Assembly (NCBI GenBank): GCA_903825035.1
Contig: CAIJYV010000021.1
Span: 62,001-126,000 of the forward strand
Source of the DNA: an uncultured Actinomycetes bacterium
GTDB lineage: Bacteria > Actinomycetota > Acidimicrobiia > Acidimicrobiales > RAAP-2
DNA length: 64,000 bases
Direction: 5' to 3'
The notes beneath the pieces were generated by a model. It was not told where the DNA came from. It was given only the letters and a program-made list of their open reading frames with translations, and made no database searches. Shown here piece after piece: positions 44,261 through 53,282 of the stretch. Position numbers and translations under genes: made by a program. The stretch's first letter is position 1, and each line of letters begins with the position of its first letter.

Positions 44261-46081
44261 ATGTCCTTACGCACGAACATTCGAAATGTCGCCATTATTG
44301 CCCACGTAGACCATGGAAAGACCACACTCGTGGACGCCATGCTGAGACAGACGGGGTCTTTCACCGCTCATGAGGCGGTCACCGACCGCGTCATGGACTC
44401 CGGTGACCTCGAGCGCGAAAAGGGAATCACCATTCTCGCGAAGAACACCGCCGTCCTCTACAAAGACCTGATCATTAACATCATCGACACCCCGGGTCAC
44501 GCTGACTTTGGTGGCGAAGTTGAGCGTGGACTCGCCATGGTTGACGCAGTAGTACTTCTCGTCGACGCGGCCGAAGGCCCCCTCCCGCAGACCCGTTTCG
44601 TCTTGCGCAAGACCCTCGAAGCACGTCTCCCAGTTGTTCTCCTTATTAACAAGGTTGACCGTCCCGACGCTCGTATTGACGAAGTGGTCGCTGAAGTCGA
44701 GAACCTCTTCCTCGACCTGGACGCTGACGAAGATCAAATCTCCTTTCCCATCTTGTACGCGAGTGCTCGACAGGGCTGGGCCTCAACGAACAAGGAAGAC
44801 ACCTCCGGTGACCTCACCCCCTTGTTCAAGGTCATCGAAGACTACGTTCCCGCTCCCGAATACGAAGAGGGTCACGGACTCCAGGCTCTGGTCTGCAACC
44901 TCGACGCCTCGCCGTACCTCGGACGTTTGGCTCTTTGTCGCGTCATCAACGGAACTCTCACCCGTGGCCAGCGAGTCGCGTGGATGCGCCTCGATGGCAC
45001 CACCGAGTTCGCGAAGATCACCGAGCTCTTCATTACCAAGGCGCTCGAGCGTCAGCCCGCCGAATCGGCTGGCCCCGGTGACATTGTGGCCGTGGCTGGA
45101 TTCGAAGAGATCACCATCGGAGAAACCCTCGCGGACCCCGACAACCCGATTGCTCTCACCCCATTGACCGTTGACGAGCCCAGCTTGTCAATGACCATTG
45201 GTATCAACACCTCACCACTGAACGGTCAAGAAGGAAAACTCCTCACCGCTCGCGTGGTGAAGGACCGTTTGGACAAGGAACTGATCGGAAACGTTTCACT
45301 TCGCGTGCTCCCCACCGAGCGTCCCGACGCTTGGGAGGTCCAGGGTCGAGGCGAGCTCCAACTCGCTATCTTGATTGAAACCATGCGTCGCGAAGGCTTC
45401 GAGCTCACCGTTGGTAAGCCCCAAGTAGTTACTCGTCAGATCGACGGCAAGCTCCACGAGCCAATCGAGCACGTCACCATTGACACCCCAGACGAATTCG
45501 TCGGCAACATCACCACCCTTCTCGCTACCCGTAAGGGCACCATGGTCGACATGATCAACCACGGAACCGGCTGGGTTCGTATGGAATGGCGAATCCCCGC
45601 TCGTGGACTTGTTGGTATTCGTACCGAATTCATGACCGAAACTCGTGGTGCGGGAATGATGCACTCAAACTTCGATGGCTACGCCCCCTGGTTCGGCGAC
45701 ATTCGTCTCCGCCAGAATGGTGTTCTGGTCTCGGACCGCCGTGGTGTCACCACCGCTAACGCGCTGCTCGATCTAGAAGAGCGTGGGGAATTGTTCGTCG
45801 GCGCTGGCGTTGAAGTGTACGAAGGAATGATTGTTGGAGAGAACGCTCGCTCCGAAGAGATGAACGTAAACCCCACCAAGGAAAAGAAGCTCACCAACAT
45901 GCGTGCGTCGGGATCTGATCACACCGAAAAGGTCACGCCGCCCACCATCTTGTCGCTCGAGCAGGCACTGGAATTCATTGCCGAAGACGAAGCCGTCGAA
46001 GTCACCCCGAAGTCAGTGCGACTTCGCAAGGTTATTCTCGACCAGGCCTCACGCGCACGTACTCGTAAAAAGGGTTCGTAA
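44261..46081 (+). CDS. typA: Translational GTPase TypA/BipA
   Basis: A 606-residue ribosome-associated GTPase of the elongation-factor family. G1 [10 protein letters not shown]3 [15 protein letters not shown] and G4 NKVDRPDAR are intact; the C-terminal half has the BipA-specific segment with GRGELQLAI and [12 protein letters not shown]. It acts in 50S biogenesis and stress adaptation in other bacteria. The first codons [19 protein letters not shown] match the family start. Confidence 0.97.
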   Translation: MSLRTNIRNVAIIAHVDHGKTTLVDAMLRQTGSFTAHEAVTDRVMDSGDLEREKGITILAKNTAVLYKDLIINIIDTPGHADFGGEVERGLAMVDAVVLLVDAAEGPLPQTRFVLRKTLEARLPVVLLINKVDRPDARIDEVVAEVENLFLDLDADEDQISFPILYASARQGWASTNKEDTSGDLTPLFKVIEDYVPAPEYEEGHGLQALVCNLDASPYLGRLALCRVINGTLTRGQRVAWMRLDGTTEFAKITELFITKALERQPAESAGPGDIVAVAGFEEITIGETLADPDNPIALTPLTVDEPSLSMTIGINTSPLNGQEGKLLTARVVKDRLDKELIGNVSLRVLPTERPDAWEVQGRGELQLAILIETMRREGFELTVGKPQVVTRQIDGKLHEPIEHVTIDTPDEFVGNITTLLATRKGTMVDMINHGTGWVRMEWRIPARGLVGIRTEFMTETRGAGMMHSNFDGYAPWFGDIRLRQNGVLVSDRRGVTTANALLDLEERGELFVGAGVEVYEGMIVGENARSEEMNVNPTKEKKLTNMRASGSDHTEKVTPPTILSLEQALEFIAEDEAVEVTPKSVRLRKVILDQASRARTRKKGS

Positions 46082-46104
46082 AAAAGGCCTCTCGCCATTT
46101 CGTC

Positions 46105-46110
46105 TAGAAT
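46105..46110 (+). promoter_or_regulatory. -10 box of tRNA-Ser(UGA)
   Basis: TAGAAT, seven bases before the mature 5' end of the tRNA, so transcription would begin at or one base before the tRNA. Confidence 0.55.
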
Positions 46111-46117
46111 GGTTGAC

Positions 46118-46205
46118 GGAGGGGTGACAGAGCGGCCGAATGTACCGGTCTTGAAAACCGGCGTGGGCTTGCCCACCGTGGGTTCAAATCCCACCCCCTC
46201 CGCCA
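46118..46205 (+). tRNA. tRNA-Ser(UGA)
   Basis: Class II serine tRNA: acceptor GGAGGGG/CCCCTCC, anticodon loop CTTGAAA (anticodon UGA), long variable arm, GTTCAAATC T-loop and encoded CCA at 46203-46205. Confidence 0.95.
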
Positions 46206-46213
46206 CGAGGCAA

Positions 46214-46247
46214 ATACAGAATTAGGCGGTATCGGAGATACAGAATT
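46214..46247. repeat. Direct repeat of ATACAGAATT
   Basis: Two exact 10-bp copies 24 bases apart, immediately downstream of the tRNA. Such repeats may be insertion scars, but no element is left. Confidence 0.5.
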
Positions 46248-46346
46248 CCGGATTTGATCTGCTCGACGAGGTCTTTTTGGCGATCACTCGCCAAATGGTG
46301 CTTCGGGAGGTGCGACAGCACTTTCGGAGGAGTCGTTAGTCGAAGA

Positions 46347-46394
46347 GAACCCCCGCTGGGCCGTGAAAGGTCCAGCGGGGGTTCTTTGTTTCTA
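46347..46394 (+). terminator. Intrinsic terminator after tRNA-Ser(UGA)
   Basis: A 13-bp perfect stem (46347-46359 with 46372-46384), 12-base loop, then a T-rich stretch. It would end transcription coming from the tRNA or from typA. Confidence 0.75.
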
Positions 46395-46569
46395 GGTAGC
46401 GGGGCGCAGCTAAGTCGTCAGCGGGCGCAAGACGCATAGACGTCACGCTGATAGAACGGCACATCGTTCACCAGGTCAAAGGTCTTGTAGCGCGCCGCAC
46501 ACACCGAACGAAGAGGGTTGTCAGGAGGGCTGATGACCGATCAGGTGCTGAAACGAATGGCTGAAAGAC

Positions 46570-47856
46570 TCACGCTCCGAGCAATCCGAGCGGCACGACG
46601 GCGATGCCATCGTCGCGGCGGTAAGCCTCTGGTCCCGTGGTTACTACGACGAGGTCGAGAACGCTGTCGCCAAGGATGTCGCGCAGCCAGTTGAGATGCT
46701 TTACGTCATTGGAGCCGACGTTTCCGCCAAGCTTGACCTCTACGCCTAGGACACGGCCTTGATACTCGATGATGAAGTCGACTTCGTGTCTGCCACCATG
46801 GTCGCGCAAGTGGAAGGCCTGAGCACCGGACGATTGAGCGCAAGCGCGTACCGTCAGCGCCACCAAGGACTCGAAGAGCGCCCCCAAGAGCGTCCCGTCT
46901 TGAACGCCAACGCCGCTACCCTCATGGCCGTGCAAGAGATGCTCTCGAGTTCGTTGGAGCAGTCTCACAGCGAGCGCAGGATCAGCGAGGTGGTGTTTTG
47001 GCGCTGCTCCGAGTTTCTTAAAGTGGTTGCTTCCTGGAAGCCAAGCCTCCAAAGGGTCGAGGATGCGAAGTTGCGTGAGAAGTTCCGTGTAGGAGCTAGC
47101 CGTATTCTTCGATGGCTTGTTGCTCAGCCCCGCACTGGCAGCATCGCGGATCGTCTCCCTAGATGCAGTTGTCGCAGTCGCTGCTGCGTAAGCCGCCAGC
47201 CAGGCTCTTACCGCTGCGGGTCGGTTGACCCTGTAGCCAGCCTCGGGCATGTCGTGGCTGACGATTCGATCGAGGTATCCATCGAGTTGCTTGGAGAGAG
47301 CTCTCCCCGTGAGATGCCGCAGACCTGGAAACCCGCCAGCCATGATCTCGTCGACGTAGTCACTGAGAGTCAGGGGGCTGCGCCCAGACACGTTTGATTT
47401 ACCACCTGATAGGAGGTCTTGGAACGACACCGTCGGCGCCCCAACACCTCGCTCATGGAGTGTCAGCGGTCGAACGCGGACGTCGGCGATTCTGGCTGCC
47501 CCAGAGTGTGTCCCTGATAGAGGAGCGGACCCGGTCAGCAAGAACCTCTCGGGTGTGTGATCTTGGTCGACGATGTTTCTCACTGAGTCCCAGACAGCTG
47601 GAACCCGTTGCCACTCGTCAAGGAGAACTGGCGCCTTGTCGAGCGCGATGATATCTGGGTCAGCCTCTAGCACGGTCCTTTCAGCTGGGCGATCGAGACG
47701 GCGCACCGTCCGACACCGCTGCAGCGCCGTTGTGGTCTTCCCCACTCCTTTGGGTCCATCCAAATGGATGGCAGAGAGCTGAGGAAACAGCACGTCAAGC
47801 TCATCGTCAATGACCCGACGTACGTAGCCACCCATCGGGTTGAATGTCTGGGGCAT
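46570..47856 (-). CDS. AAA ATPase with DUF4143 domain
   Basis: A 428-residue ATPase of the AAA_14/DUF4143 group. Walker A is GPKGVGKTT (residues 34-42), Walker B-like VLLDEWQRV, and sensor LLTGSAP. The C-terminal part is DUF4143 with a nuclease-like HEVDFII...GVEVKLGG pattern (PD-(D/E)XK-type). The biological role of the family is unclear. Codon and base composition look richer than in the neighbours, and the gene sits in a loose segment after a tRNA, so transfer is likely. ATG 47856 has a near-adjacent GGGAGG. Confidence 0.88.
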   Translation of the reverse strand: MPQTFNPMGGYVRRVIDDELDVLFPQLSAIHLDGPKGVGKTTTALQRCRTVRRLDRPAERTVLEADPDIIALDKAPVLLDEWQRVPAVWDSVRNIVDQDHTPERFLLTGSAPLSGTHSGAARIADVRVRPLTLHERGVGAPTVSFQDLLSGGKSNVSGRSPLTLSDYVDEIMAGGFPGLRHLTGRALSKQLDGYLDRIVSHDMPEAGYRVNRPAAVRAWLAAYAAATATTASRETIRDAASAGLSNKPSKNTASSYTELLTQLRILDPLEAWLPGSNHFKKLGAAPKHHLADPALAVRLLQRTREHLLHGHEGSGVGVQDGTLLGALFESLVALTVRACAQSSGAQAFHLRDHGGRHEVDFIIEYQGRVLGVEVKLGGNVGSNDVKHLNWLRDILGDSVLDLVVVTTGPEAYRRDDGIAVVPLGLLGA

Positions 47857-47879
47857 GTGCCTCCCTGTCTCGAGCTCCG

Positions 47880-47950
47880 GTCATCATACTAGTCTATTTC
47901 TGCAAAACATACTAGGATGTTTATGCAAAACATACTCATTCGTTTATGCA
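47880..47950. promoter_or_regulatory. Repeat-bearing promoter/operator region of the DUF4143 gene
   Basis: TGCAAAACATACT occurs twice (47901-47913 and 47924-47936, 23 bases apart), with a further partial TTATGCA at 47943-47949 and a CATACTAG copy at 47885-47892. The minus strand reads AGTATG-containing units at intervals of roughly 21-23 bases, as expected for a cooperative repressor. It lies immediately upstream of the ATPase gene. Confidence 0.55.
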
Positions 47951-48348
47951 GTCAGGGGCTAGGGGCCACTGACATCAACAATCCTCCGCCCCGGCGAGCT
48001 CAGGTGAGCAACCTGGGCCGAGAGGACCGAGGCCTGCTCCTGAAGACTGAAGTGAATGGTAGGTCCTCTCGTGATACCCCCCCCCGCTTGCAGGTTCGTC
48101 GTCAACAGCTCATAACGAGACTCGATTTTCATTGCAGTAATCCAAGAGGAGCCGCTTCTCGGTCGAAAATTGTCGTCGTTGATCGTTGTCACAAAGGTTG
48201 GCGATCGGGACCGGGTCCTGCGAACCCGACTGAGAAATTTGATGTTTGGCTTTGAAAAAAGGTCTTGCTTGGCCTGAAAAGTGCCGACACCACTTGGGGT
48301 CGGGACTTGTGTTTTCGTCTCGCCCCTTAGCTGTAGAGGTGGAGCAAA
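47951..48348. other. Gene-poor segment before pheA
   Basis: About 400 bases with only weak overlapping open frames, a run of nine C near 48079 and the hairpin at 48279-48308. I see no supportable gene. Confidence 0.5.
48275..48312. terminator. Possible bidirectional terminator of pheA
   Basis: Stem 48279-48291 with 48296-48308, 13 bp with two mismatches, T-rich on both sides. It lies about 40 bases beyond the pheA stop. Confidence 0.45.
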
Positions 48349-49254
48349 TTAAGAAATTAAACCCTTAATTTGCCGCACCCATTCGTCAGCCCGAAGTCGA
48401 GCTTGTTCGACATCACCGCGGCGTTCTTGGGATTGCTCACCAGTTACCGGGTACGAGCCTAAGAACTTGACTCGGGCCAAATGAGCCTGCAAGTCAATGA
48501 GACAATCGCTCACCACGTCATCTCCAATGTGGCCTTCAAATTCGATGACAAAGCAATAGTTCCCCAAACCTTGTTTGGTGGGTCGACTTTCTAATCGAGT
48601 GAGGTTGATGTCGCGAGCTGCAAATCTACCCAAAATGCCAAAGAGTGATCCTGGCCTGTCGGCATCTTGGAAGCAGACAATCGAGGTTCGATCCTGACCC
48701 GTTGGTGAAGCTATTCGATTCTTTTCCACTACCACGAACTTGGTGGCGTTCGCACCGTGATCGGCAATGTCATTCGCGATTGAATCAAGCCCAAAGATCT
48801 CCCCGGCCAGTAGAGATCCCACGGCCGCCCACTTTTCTGAACTTTCGGAAACCTCACGAGCGGCCTGGGAGGTGGACCCGGTTTCTACGGTGGCGAGGCC
48901 ACGGCTCGCCAAATAATTACGGACTTGGCCCAAAGCGTGGACGTAGCTGCGAACACTCGTTACTTCATCGATTGCCACACCAGGCTTTGCCAATAGGTGA
49001 AGCGAAATAGGGAGGATTAATTCGTGAACAATGTATAGATCATGATCGAAGACGAGTCCGTCGATGGTGGCGGCCACGGTCCCTTCCAGGGCGTTTTCCA
49101 ACGGAACTAACGCTTGGGCTATTTCGCCGTCACTTACTGCCGCTAAAAGATCGGCCAGGCTGCGATACGCGACGGAGTCCTGTGCGCCCAAAGTGAGGGT
49201 GGCTTCGTGGGAAAAAGAGCCTTCGGGGCCAAGAAATCCAATACTTCGCGACAT
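48349..49254 (-). CDS. pheA: Prephenate dehydratase
   Basis: A 301-residue monofunctional enzyme that converts prephenate to phenylpyruvate for phenylalanine synthesis. Visible are FLGPEGSFSHEA, the LVPLENALEGTV segment and NATKFVVV, where the classic catalytic TRF is TKF. The C-terminal ACT domain (about 195-285) has DRPGSLFGIL and ESRPTK for feedback control by phenylalanine. ATG 49254 lies six bases after TAGCAT, so leaderless, and its start region matches that of serB. Confidence 0.94.
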   Translation of the reverse strand: MSRSIGFLGPEGSFSHEATLTLGAQDSVAYRSLADLLAAVSDGEIAQALVPLENALEGTVAATIDGLVFDHDLYIVHELILPISLHLLAKPGVAIDEVTSVRSYVHALGQVRNYLASRGLATVETGSTSQAAREVSESSEKWAAVGSLLAGEIFGLDSIANDIADHGANATKFVVVEKNRIASPTGQDRTSIVCFQDADRPGSLFGILGRFAARDINLTRLESRPTKQGLGNYCFVIEFEGHIGDDVVSDCLIDLQAHLARVKFLGSYPVTGEQSQERRGDVEQARLRADEWVRQIKGLIS

Positions 49255-49260
49255 AGGTAA

Positions 49261-49266
49261 ATGCTA
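49261..49266 (-). promoter_or_regulatory. -10 box of pheA (leaderless)
   Basis: TAGCAT, six bases, ATG on the minus strand. Confidence 0.6.
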
Positions 49267-49316
49267 GTTGAAGCCCAATTTTGCACTTTTAATCAGCACC
49301 ATGCCAAAAGAGTGCC

Positions 49317-49322
49317 TACGAT
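49317..49322 (+). promoter_or_regulatory. Putative -10 box of the PLP decarboxylase
   Basis: TACGAT about 28 bases before the ATG, giving a leader that contains GGGAGG. Confidence 0.45.
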
Positions 49323-49349
49323 AGCAAGGGACCGATTTGGGAGGTACTA

Positions 49350-50720
49350 ATGACCCACAAGCTATTTACCTATGACGACAAGTTTGCGCAAGCGATCTTC
49401 AAATACTGCGCCGAACGGTTGGCGATGGACCCAGTCCCCCTTGATTACGGAAGCCTCCACTCCGTTCCCGACTCCGTGCTGAAGGGTCTTATTTCCGAAT
49501 CTGGTAGATCGCCAGAAGAGGTCTTGGCAATCTTCCGCGATGAGCTCGCCCCGGCTGTGGTGTCGATTGACTCACCCGGCTTCTTGGCATTTATTCCCAA
49601 TGCTCCGACCAAAAACTCACTTCTCTTTGACATGGTCGTTGCGTGCTCGGGCCTCAATGGAACTTCCTGGCTCGAAGCCGAGGGTGTTGTGGTCGCCGAG
49701 AACCAAGCGCTTGAGTTCCTCGCCGGCCGAGTTGGCCTCCCGCAGGGTTCCGGTGGCGCGTTCGTATCGGGTGGATCGGTGGGAAACCTTTCGGGCCTCA
49801 CCGTTGGACGTGATGTTGGACGTGCCCGTCACCCCGAGTTAAAGCCCTGGGAGGTGCGTTTCGCCATTTCCGCTGATGCTCACTCGAGTGTCGGTAAGGC
49901 GCTCCACGTACTCGGGGTTGAACCCTTATACGTCCCGACCGACAACCACCGCATGACCGTTGAGAACCTACGGGCCGCGCTCGCCAATGATCCGCATCCC
50001 GAAACTGTGGTCGGCATCGTTGCCACGTGTGGAACGACTAACGCTGGCATTATCGACGACCTCGAAGGCGTGGGGGCATACGCTCGCGAACACAATCTCT
50101 GGTTCCACGTTGATGGGGCCTATGGTGGCGCCGCCATCTTCGCTCCGAGCATGCACGAGGTTGTCAAGGGTCTCCGCCACGCCGACAGCTTTATTGTGGA
50201 CCCTCACAAGTGGCTTTTCGCGCCTCTGGACTGCTGTGCTCTGTTGTACCGCGACCCCACGACCGCCCGAAAGGTATTGGCACAACAGGCGGGGTACCTG
50301 GACATTTTGCACGGCGATGATGACGCGGACTACAAGTGGAACCCATCGGACTTTGGTATTCACCTCTCGCGTCGCGCGCGGGGATTGCCCTTCTGGTTCT
50401 CACTCGTCACCAACGGTGTCGCCGCCTACGAAAGTGCCGTCGAAGCGGGCATCGATCTCGCGACCATGGCCGCCAAAAAGATCGAAGCGTTGGAGTATCT
50501 CGAGATGGTTCGACCCGAAAGCCTCTCTATTGTTCTGTTCCGCCGACGGGGCTGGTCAGACGCTCAGTACAACGAGTGGTCGCGCCAGTTGTTGCAAGAC
50601 CAGATTGCTTTCGTCACCCCAACTAAGTGGGAAGGTGAAACAGTGGCCCGTTTGGCCTTCTTACACCCAGACACCAGCGAAGCCATGGTTGACGCCATTT
50701 TGGCCTCAATGGCGGACTAG
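49350..50720 (+). CDS. PLP-dependent group II decarboxylase (aromatic-amino-acid type)
   Basis: A 456-residue group II PLP decarboxylase. The cofactor lysine is Lys287 (VDPHKWLFAP), with His178 (DAHSSV) stacking on PLP and Asp255 (HVDGAYGG). The overall pattern resembles aromatic-L-amino-acid decarboxylases. Tryptophan, tyrosine or DOPA would be typical substrates, but I cannot choose. ATG 49350 has GGGAGG five bases upstream. It lies next to pheA and converges on the agmatinase gene with a shared CTAG stop. Confidence 0.88.
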   Translation: MTHKLFTYDDKFAQAIFKYCAERLAMDPVPLDYGSLHSVPDSVLKGLISESGRSPEEVLAIFRDELAPAVVSIDSPGFLAFIPNAPTKNSLLFDMVVACSGLNGTSWLEAEGVVVAENQALEFLAGRVGLPQGSGGAFVSGGSVGNLSGLTVGRDVGRARHPELKPWEVRFAISADAHSSVGKALHVLGVEPLYVPTDNHRMTVENLRAALANDPHPETVVGIVATCGTTNAGIIDDLEGVGAYAREHNLWFHVDGAYGGAAIFAPSMHEVVKGLRHADSFIVDPHKWLFAPLDCCALLYRDPTTARKVLAQQAGYLDILHGDDDADYKWNPSDFGIHLSRRARGLPFWFSLVTNGVAAYESAVEAGIDLATMAAKKIEALEYLEMVRPESLSIVLFRRRGWSDAQYNEWSRQLLQDQIAFVTPTKWEGETVARLAFLHPDTSEAMVDAILASMAD

Positions 50721-51730
50721 CGGTCCTTTAACAGCGGGTCTTCTGGGCGGCGAGTCTTTTCGCCGCGATCGTGACTCTTCTTCCACGCTAAGCCGCCGAG
50801 TGCTTCGAGCACAACGCGGTTACCCAAGTAGGCCGTGATCTCAGCGTGGTCGTAGGGGGGCGAAACTTCAACAACATCAATGCCCGCGAGGTTCGTCTCC
50901 ATTGAGATGCGACGAATTGCGTCCAGCAATTGCCGTGAGGTCAGGCCACCCGGTTCGGGTGTCCCGGTGCCCGGTGCTGAGCCTGGATCGACAACATCGA
51001 CATCCACCGATAAGAAAACTGCGTCGCAGTCGGTCTTGGCCAAAGCAATCGCTTCGTCAAGTACCGCGTCAAGTCCTCGGGCCACAATTTCACCCATCTC
51101 GAAGCTGCGCATGCCCTGTTCGGCCATCCAGTGAAGCGTCTCTGGTTCTGGCCAGTATCCTCGGAGTCCAATTTGAATGAAACGATCCCCTCGGCAGGCG
51201 CCAGACTCAATCAGTCGACGCATGGGAGTTCCGTGCCCGTGCAATGAGCCGAACTGGGTATCACCGGTATCGGCGTGAGCGTCAAAGTGAAGTACCGCTA
51301 CCCTTCCCCATCCCACGTGACGCGCAATTCCCGTCACGTCTGGCAGGGCAATGGTGTGATCACCACCGAGAATTACCGGCACTACTCCCGCCGCCGCAAT
51401 TTCGGTAACGCGTTCTTCGAGTCGCTTCAAAGAGAGTTCAGTGTCTCCCGAAGGCATCTCCACATCGCCGAGGTCGACAACATTCAGCTCGACTAGTGGA
51501 TCCACCCCGAGCGCCATTGAAGGCCTCATTCCATCGTGAGGCAGGTAATCGGTGGTGCGGATGGCCTGGGGGCCGAAGCGAGTTCCCGAACGATAAGAGG
51601 TGCCCCCATCAAATGGCGCGCCAATAATTACCGCACTCGAGTCTTGCCACTCAGCACGGACGTCGGGATCGGCCGCTGGTACGCCGAGAAAGGTCGCGTC
51701 AGGGCCGTAGAGATTGCCAATTCGAGCCAT
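50717..51730 (-). CDS. Agmatinase/ureohydrolase family protein
   Basis: A 337-residue Mn enzyme. The two metal sites are in GGDHT (His125), DAHAD (Asp150, His152, Asp154) and SVDVDVVDPGSAPGTGTPEPGG (Asp243 and Asp245). This is the pattern of agmatinase/guanidinobutyrase rather than arginase. It hydrolyses a guanidino compound to urea and an amine. ATG 51730 has GAGG eight bases before it. No arginine decarboxylase is adjacent, so the substrate is not fixed. Confidence 0.88.
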   Translation of the reverse strand: MARIGNLYGPDATFLGVPAADPDVRAEWQDSSAVIIGAPFDGGTSYRSGTRFGPQAIRTTDYLPHDGMRPSMALGVDPLVELNVVDLGDVEMPSGDTELSLKRLEERVTEIAAAGVVPVILGGDHTIALPDVTGIARHVGWGRVAVLHFDAHADTGDTQFGSLHGHGTPMRRLIESGACRGDRFIQIGLRGYWPEPETLHWMAEQGMRSFEMGEIVARGLDAVLDEAIALAKTDCDAVFLSVDVDVVDPGSAPGTGTPEPGGLTSRQLLDAIRRISMETNLAGIDVVEVSPPYDHAEITAYLGNRVVLEALGGLAWKKSHDRGEKTRRPEDPLLKDR

Positions 51731-51790
51731 TACACAAACCTCACTTCAGTACGCACAGTGCGACTATCGAACAAATTCCAAGTTAACCGA

Positions 51791-52798
51791 TTAGGGGGTA
51801 ACGGTTGGGCGGTACGGGGCGTCAAGCAACTCCACCCACGTTTGACCCGGATTCATCCTCAAGGGCTTACCGGTCAGGGTCTTGTACATAATGACATCCG
51901 CTTTGCTGGCACCGCGCGACCAAGTGCCATCAACCTCTTTACCGTTGATAAAGACTTGGACGTTTCCTGATCCCTGCAAATTCGCGTACGAAGACATTGT
52001 GCCAATTCCATTGACGTAGGTGGCTTCCATTACCACGAGGTTCTTCGGCGATTCGCGCACACCGGTGCCGGTCACGTCAGGCTGGCCAAACAAGGTTCGG
52101 TCCCATGACTTAGTCGTTTTATTCCAGGTCCACGTCACTGGGTAGATGCTTGGGAATGGCACCACAACCTTCGAAACAGCTTTGCCCTTCACCTTGGTGC
52201 CCGGTTTCAGGTACTGGAAGAGGGCCGGTGGTGGTGTTGGTGACGCCTTAAAGGTAAAGAGACCAGCGCCACGTGCATAGAGATTATGCGGGGCGTAGCG
52301 GTGAGGGTCTCGGAACATTGCGGTCCCGGCCGTTGATTCGGTAATCAATCGAGTTGGGGATTGGCGAATGCTGTTGATCGCGTATTGAGCGCCGCCCGAG
52401 AAAGCGAAGAGTCCGCCGAGCGGCCAGACAATTTGGGTGTCGGTTGGACGTACCGAACGGACTGGTCCAATCTTCACGGGAACCTGTGAGTTAAAAATAG
52501 CGGCGAGTCGGGTGATCCCGCCATTGACGATTTCCTCGTAGACCACGTCAGCCTGGTCCACTCCCCACTGCGGAAGCGCATCAGGAGTGTTTTCGACCTT
52601 CACTAAGAGCGAAGGTCGAGTGACTGAGAGTCGAGTCGTATCGACGGTTCCGCTCAATGGAGCGATCGGGTACGGAATGGTGGTGGTGGTTGTAGTTGTC
52701 GTTGCTGTAGCAAGGAACTTGTGCTTCAAAGTTGGGCCGTAGTAGACCCCCGCTGCTCCAATGACCGCAATAAGGACTAAGGCAACGATTTTCTTCAT
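51791..52798 (-). CDS. DUF3048 secreted protein (YerB-like)
   Basis: A 335-residue protein with an N-terminal membrane anchor or signal peptide (about 1-22), a Thr-rich stretch (about 30-40) and a DUF3048 domain (VENTPDALPQWGVDQADVVYEEIVNGG, later GPVRSVRPTD and FSGGAQ). Family members are extracytoplasmic and of unknown function. ATG 52798 is six bases after TACATT, so leaderless. Confidence 0.9.
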   Translation of the reverse strand: MKKIVALVLIAVIGAAGVYYGPTLKHKFLATATTTTTTTTIPYPIAPLSGTVDTTRLSVTRPSLLVKVENTPDALPQWGVDQADVVYEEIVNGGITRLAAIFNSQVPVKIGPVRSVRPTDTQIVWPLGGLFAFSGGAQYAINSIRQSPTRLITESTAGTAMFRDPHRYAPHNLYARGAGLFTFKASPTPPPALFQYLKPGTKVKGKAVSKVVVPFPSIYPVTWTWNKTTKSWDRTLFGQPDVTGTGVRESPKNLVVMEATYVNGIGTMSSYANLQGSGNVQVFINGKEVDGTWSRGASKADVIMYKTLTGKPLRMNPGQTWVELLDAPYRPTVTP

Positions 52799-52804
52799 AC
52801 TGCC

Positions 52805-52810
52805 AATGTA
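52805..52810 (-). promoter_or_regulatory. -10 box of the DUF3048 gene (leaderless)
   Basis: TACATT, six bases, ATG on the minus strand. Confidence 0.55.
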
Positions 52811-52826
52811 ATCGGCGAATTAGTAA

Positions 52827-53282
52827 CTATTGCAATGTTTTGAAGATAACTGTGTGCGGGAGCTGTGTGTAGGGACTCATATGTTCTGATCCAGGAATGA
52901 TTTCCCAGCCCAGACGCTGATAAAAGCCCAACGCGGTATCTCGGCCATTGGCCCAAATCTCCTCAACACCGCGCAACGTCAGTGAATCGCACACTGTGGT
53001 GAGAACTATTGCCCCTAGGCCCTGACCTTGAACTTCGAAATCGGTTGCCATGTACCGGAGTTGGTAACTCTTACGTTCAGGATCGATGGGTGAGGTCGAT
53101 GGATAGACCGAGGCACACACCACAATCTGACCATTCAGGACTCCCGCGTAGTGTTCAGCGCTACTTTCAGAGTCTCGAGGGTCCCCCACTTCGGCCGCCG
53201 GGTCATTGCCTCGCAGGACTCGTCGACGCAGGTCGTGCAGCTCTTCGCTACTAACCCTCTTTGTTTCGAGACGCTCAGGCAA
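52827..53282 (-). CDS. GNAT family N-acetyltransferase
   Basis: About 151 residues. The acetyl-CoA fold is seen in YRLR-type strand YQLRYMATDFEVQGQGLGAIVL (motif A, QGQGLG) and the FYQRLGWE end. The TTG at 53282 overlaps the upstream GNAT stop by eight bases and is the best start; a longer reading begins inside the upstream gene. Substrate unknown. It belongs to the PaiB-GNAT-GNAT run. Confidence 0.8.
   Translation of the reverse strand: MPERLETKRVSSEELHDLRRRVLRGNDPAAEVGDPRDSESSAEHYAGVLNGQIVVCASVYPSTSPIDPERKSYQLRYMATDFEVQGQGLGAIVLTTVCDSLTLRGVEEIWANGRDTALGFYQRLGWEIIPGSEHMSPYTQLPHTVIFKTLQ

Larger units (their letters stand above)
46206..46569. other. Gene-poor segment after tRNA-Ser(UGA)
   Basis: Holds a 10-bp direct repeat ATACAGAATT (46214-46223 and 46238-46247), a small TTTGGCGA/TCGCCAAA hairpin (46276-46295), a strong terminator (46347-46384) and no convincing gene. 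A short minus-strand frame ending near 46430 reads protein-like but has no start. It may be a remnant of an inserted element. Confidence 0.6.

Noticed and set aside
46430-46540. Short protein-like minus-strand frame ending near 46430
   Set aside because: No start codon in context and too short to identify; perhaps a remnant of a lost gene.
46759-47397. Long plus-strand open frame of 212 residues
   Set aside because: It is the reverse-strand shadow of the DUF4143 ATPase and has no family signature.
46197-47990. CCTCCGCC at the end of tRNA-Ser(UGA) and again at 47983-47990 as possible attachment sites of an integrated element
   Set aside because: Only eight bases match, no integrase is present and the second copy is not in a suitable context.
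48079-48088. Run of C in the gap before pheA as a phase-variable tract
   Set aside because: It is not inside or upstream of a supportable gene.
47959-48192. Minus-strand frame of 77 residues in the same segment
   Set aside because: No family pattern, no promoter or ribosome-binding site; cannot be supported.
47917-48255. Possible plus-strand gene of 112 residues in the segment before pheA
   Set aside because: No recognisable protein pattern, poor start context and an overlap with the repeat region.
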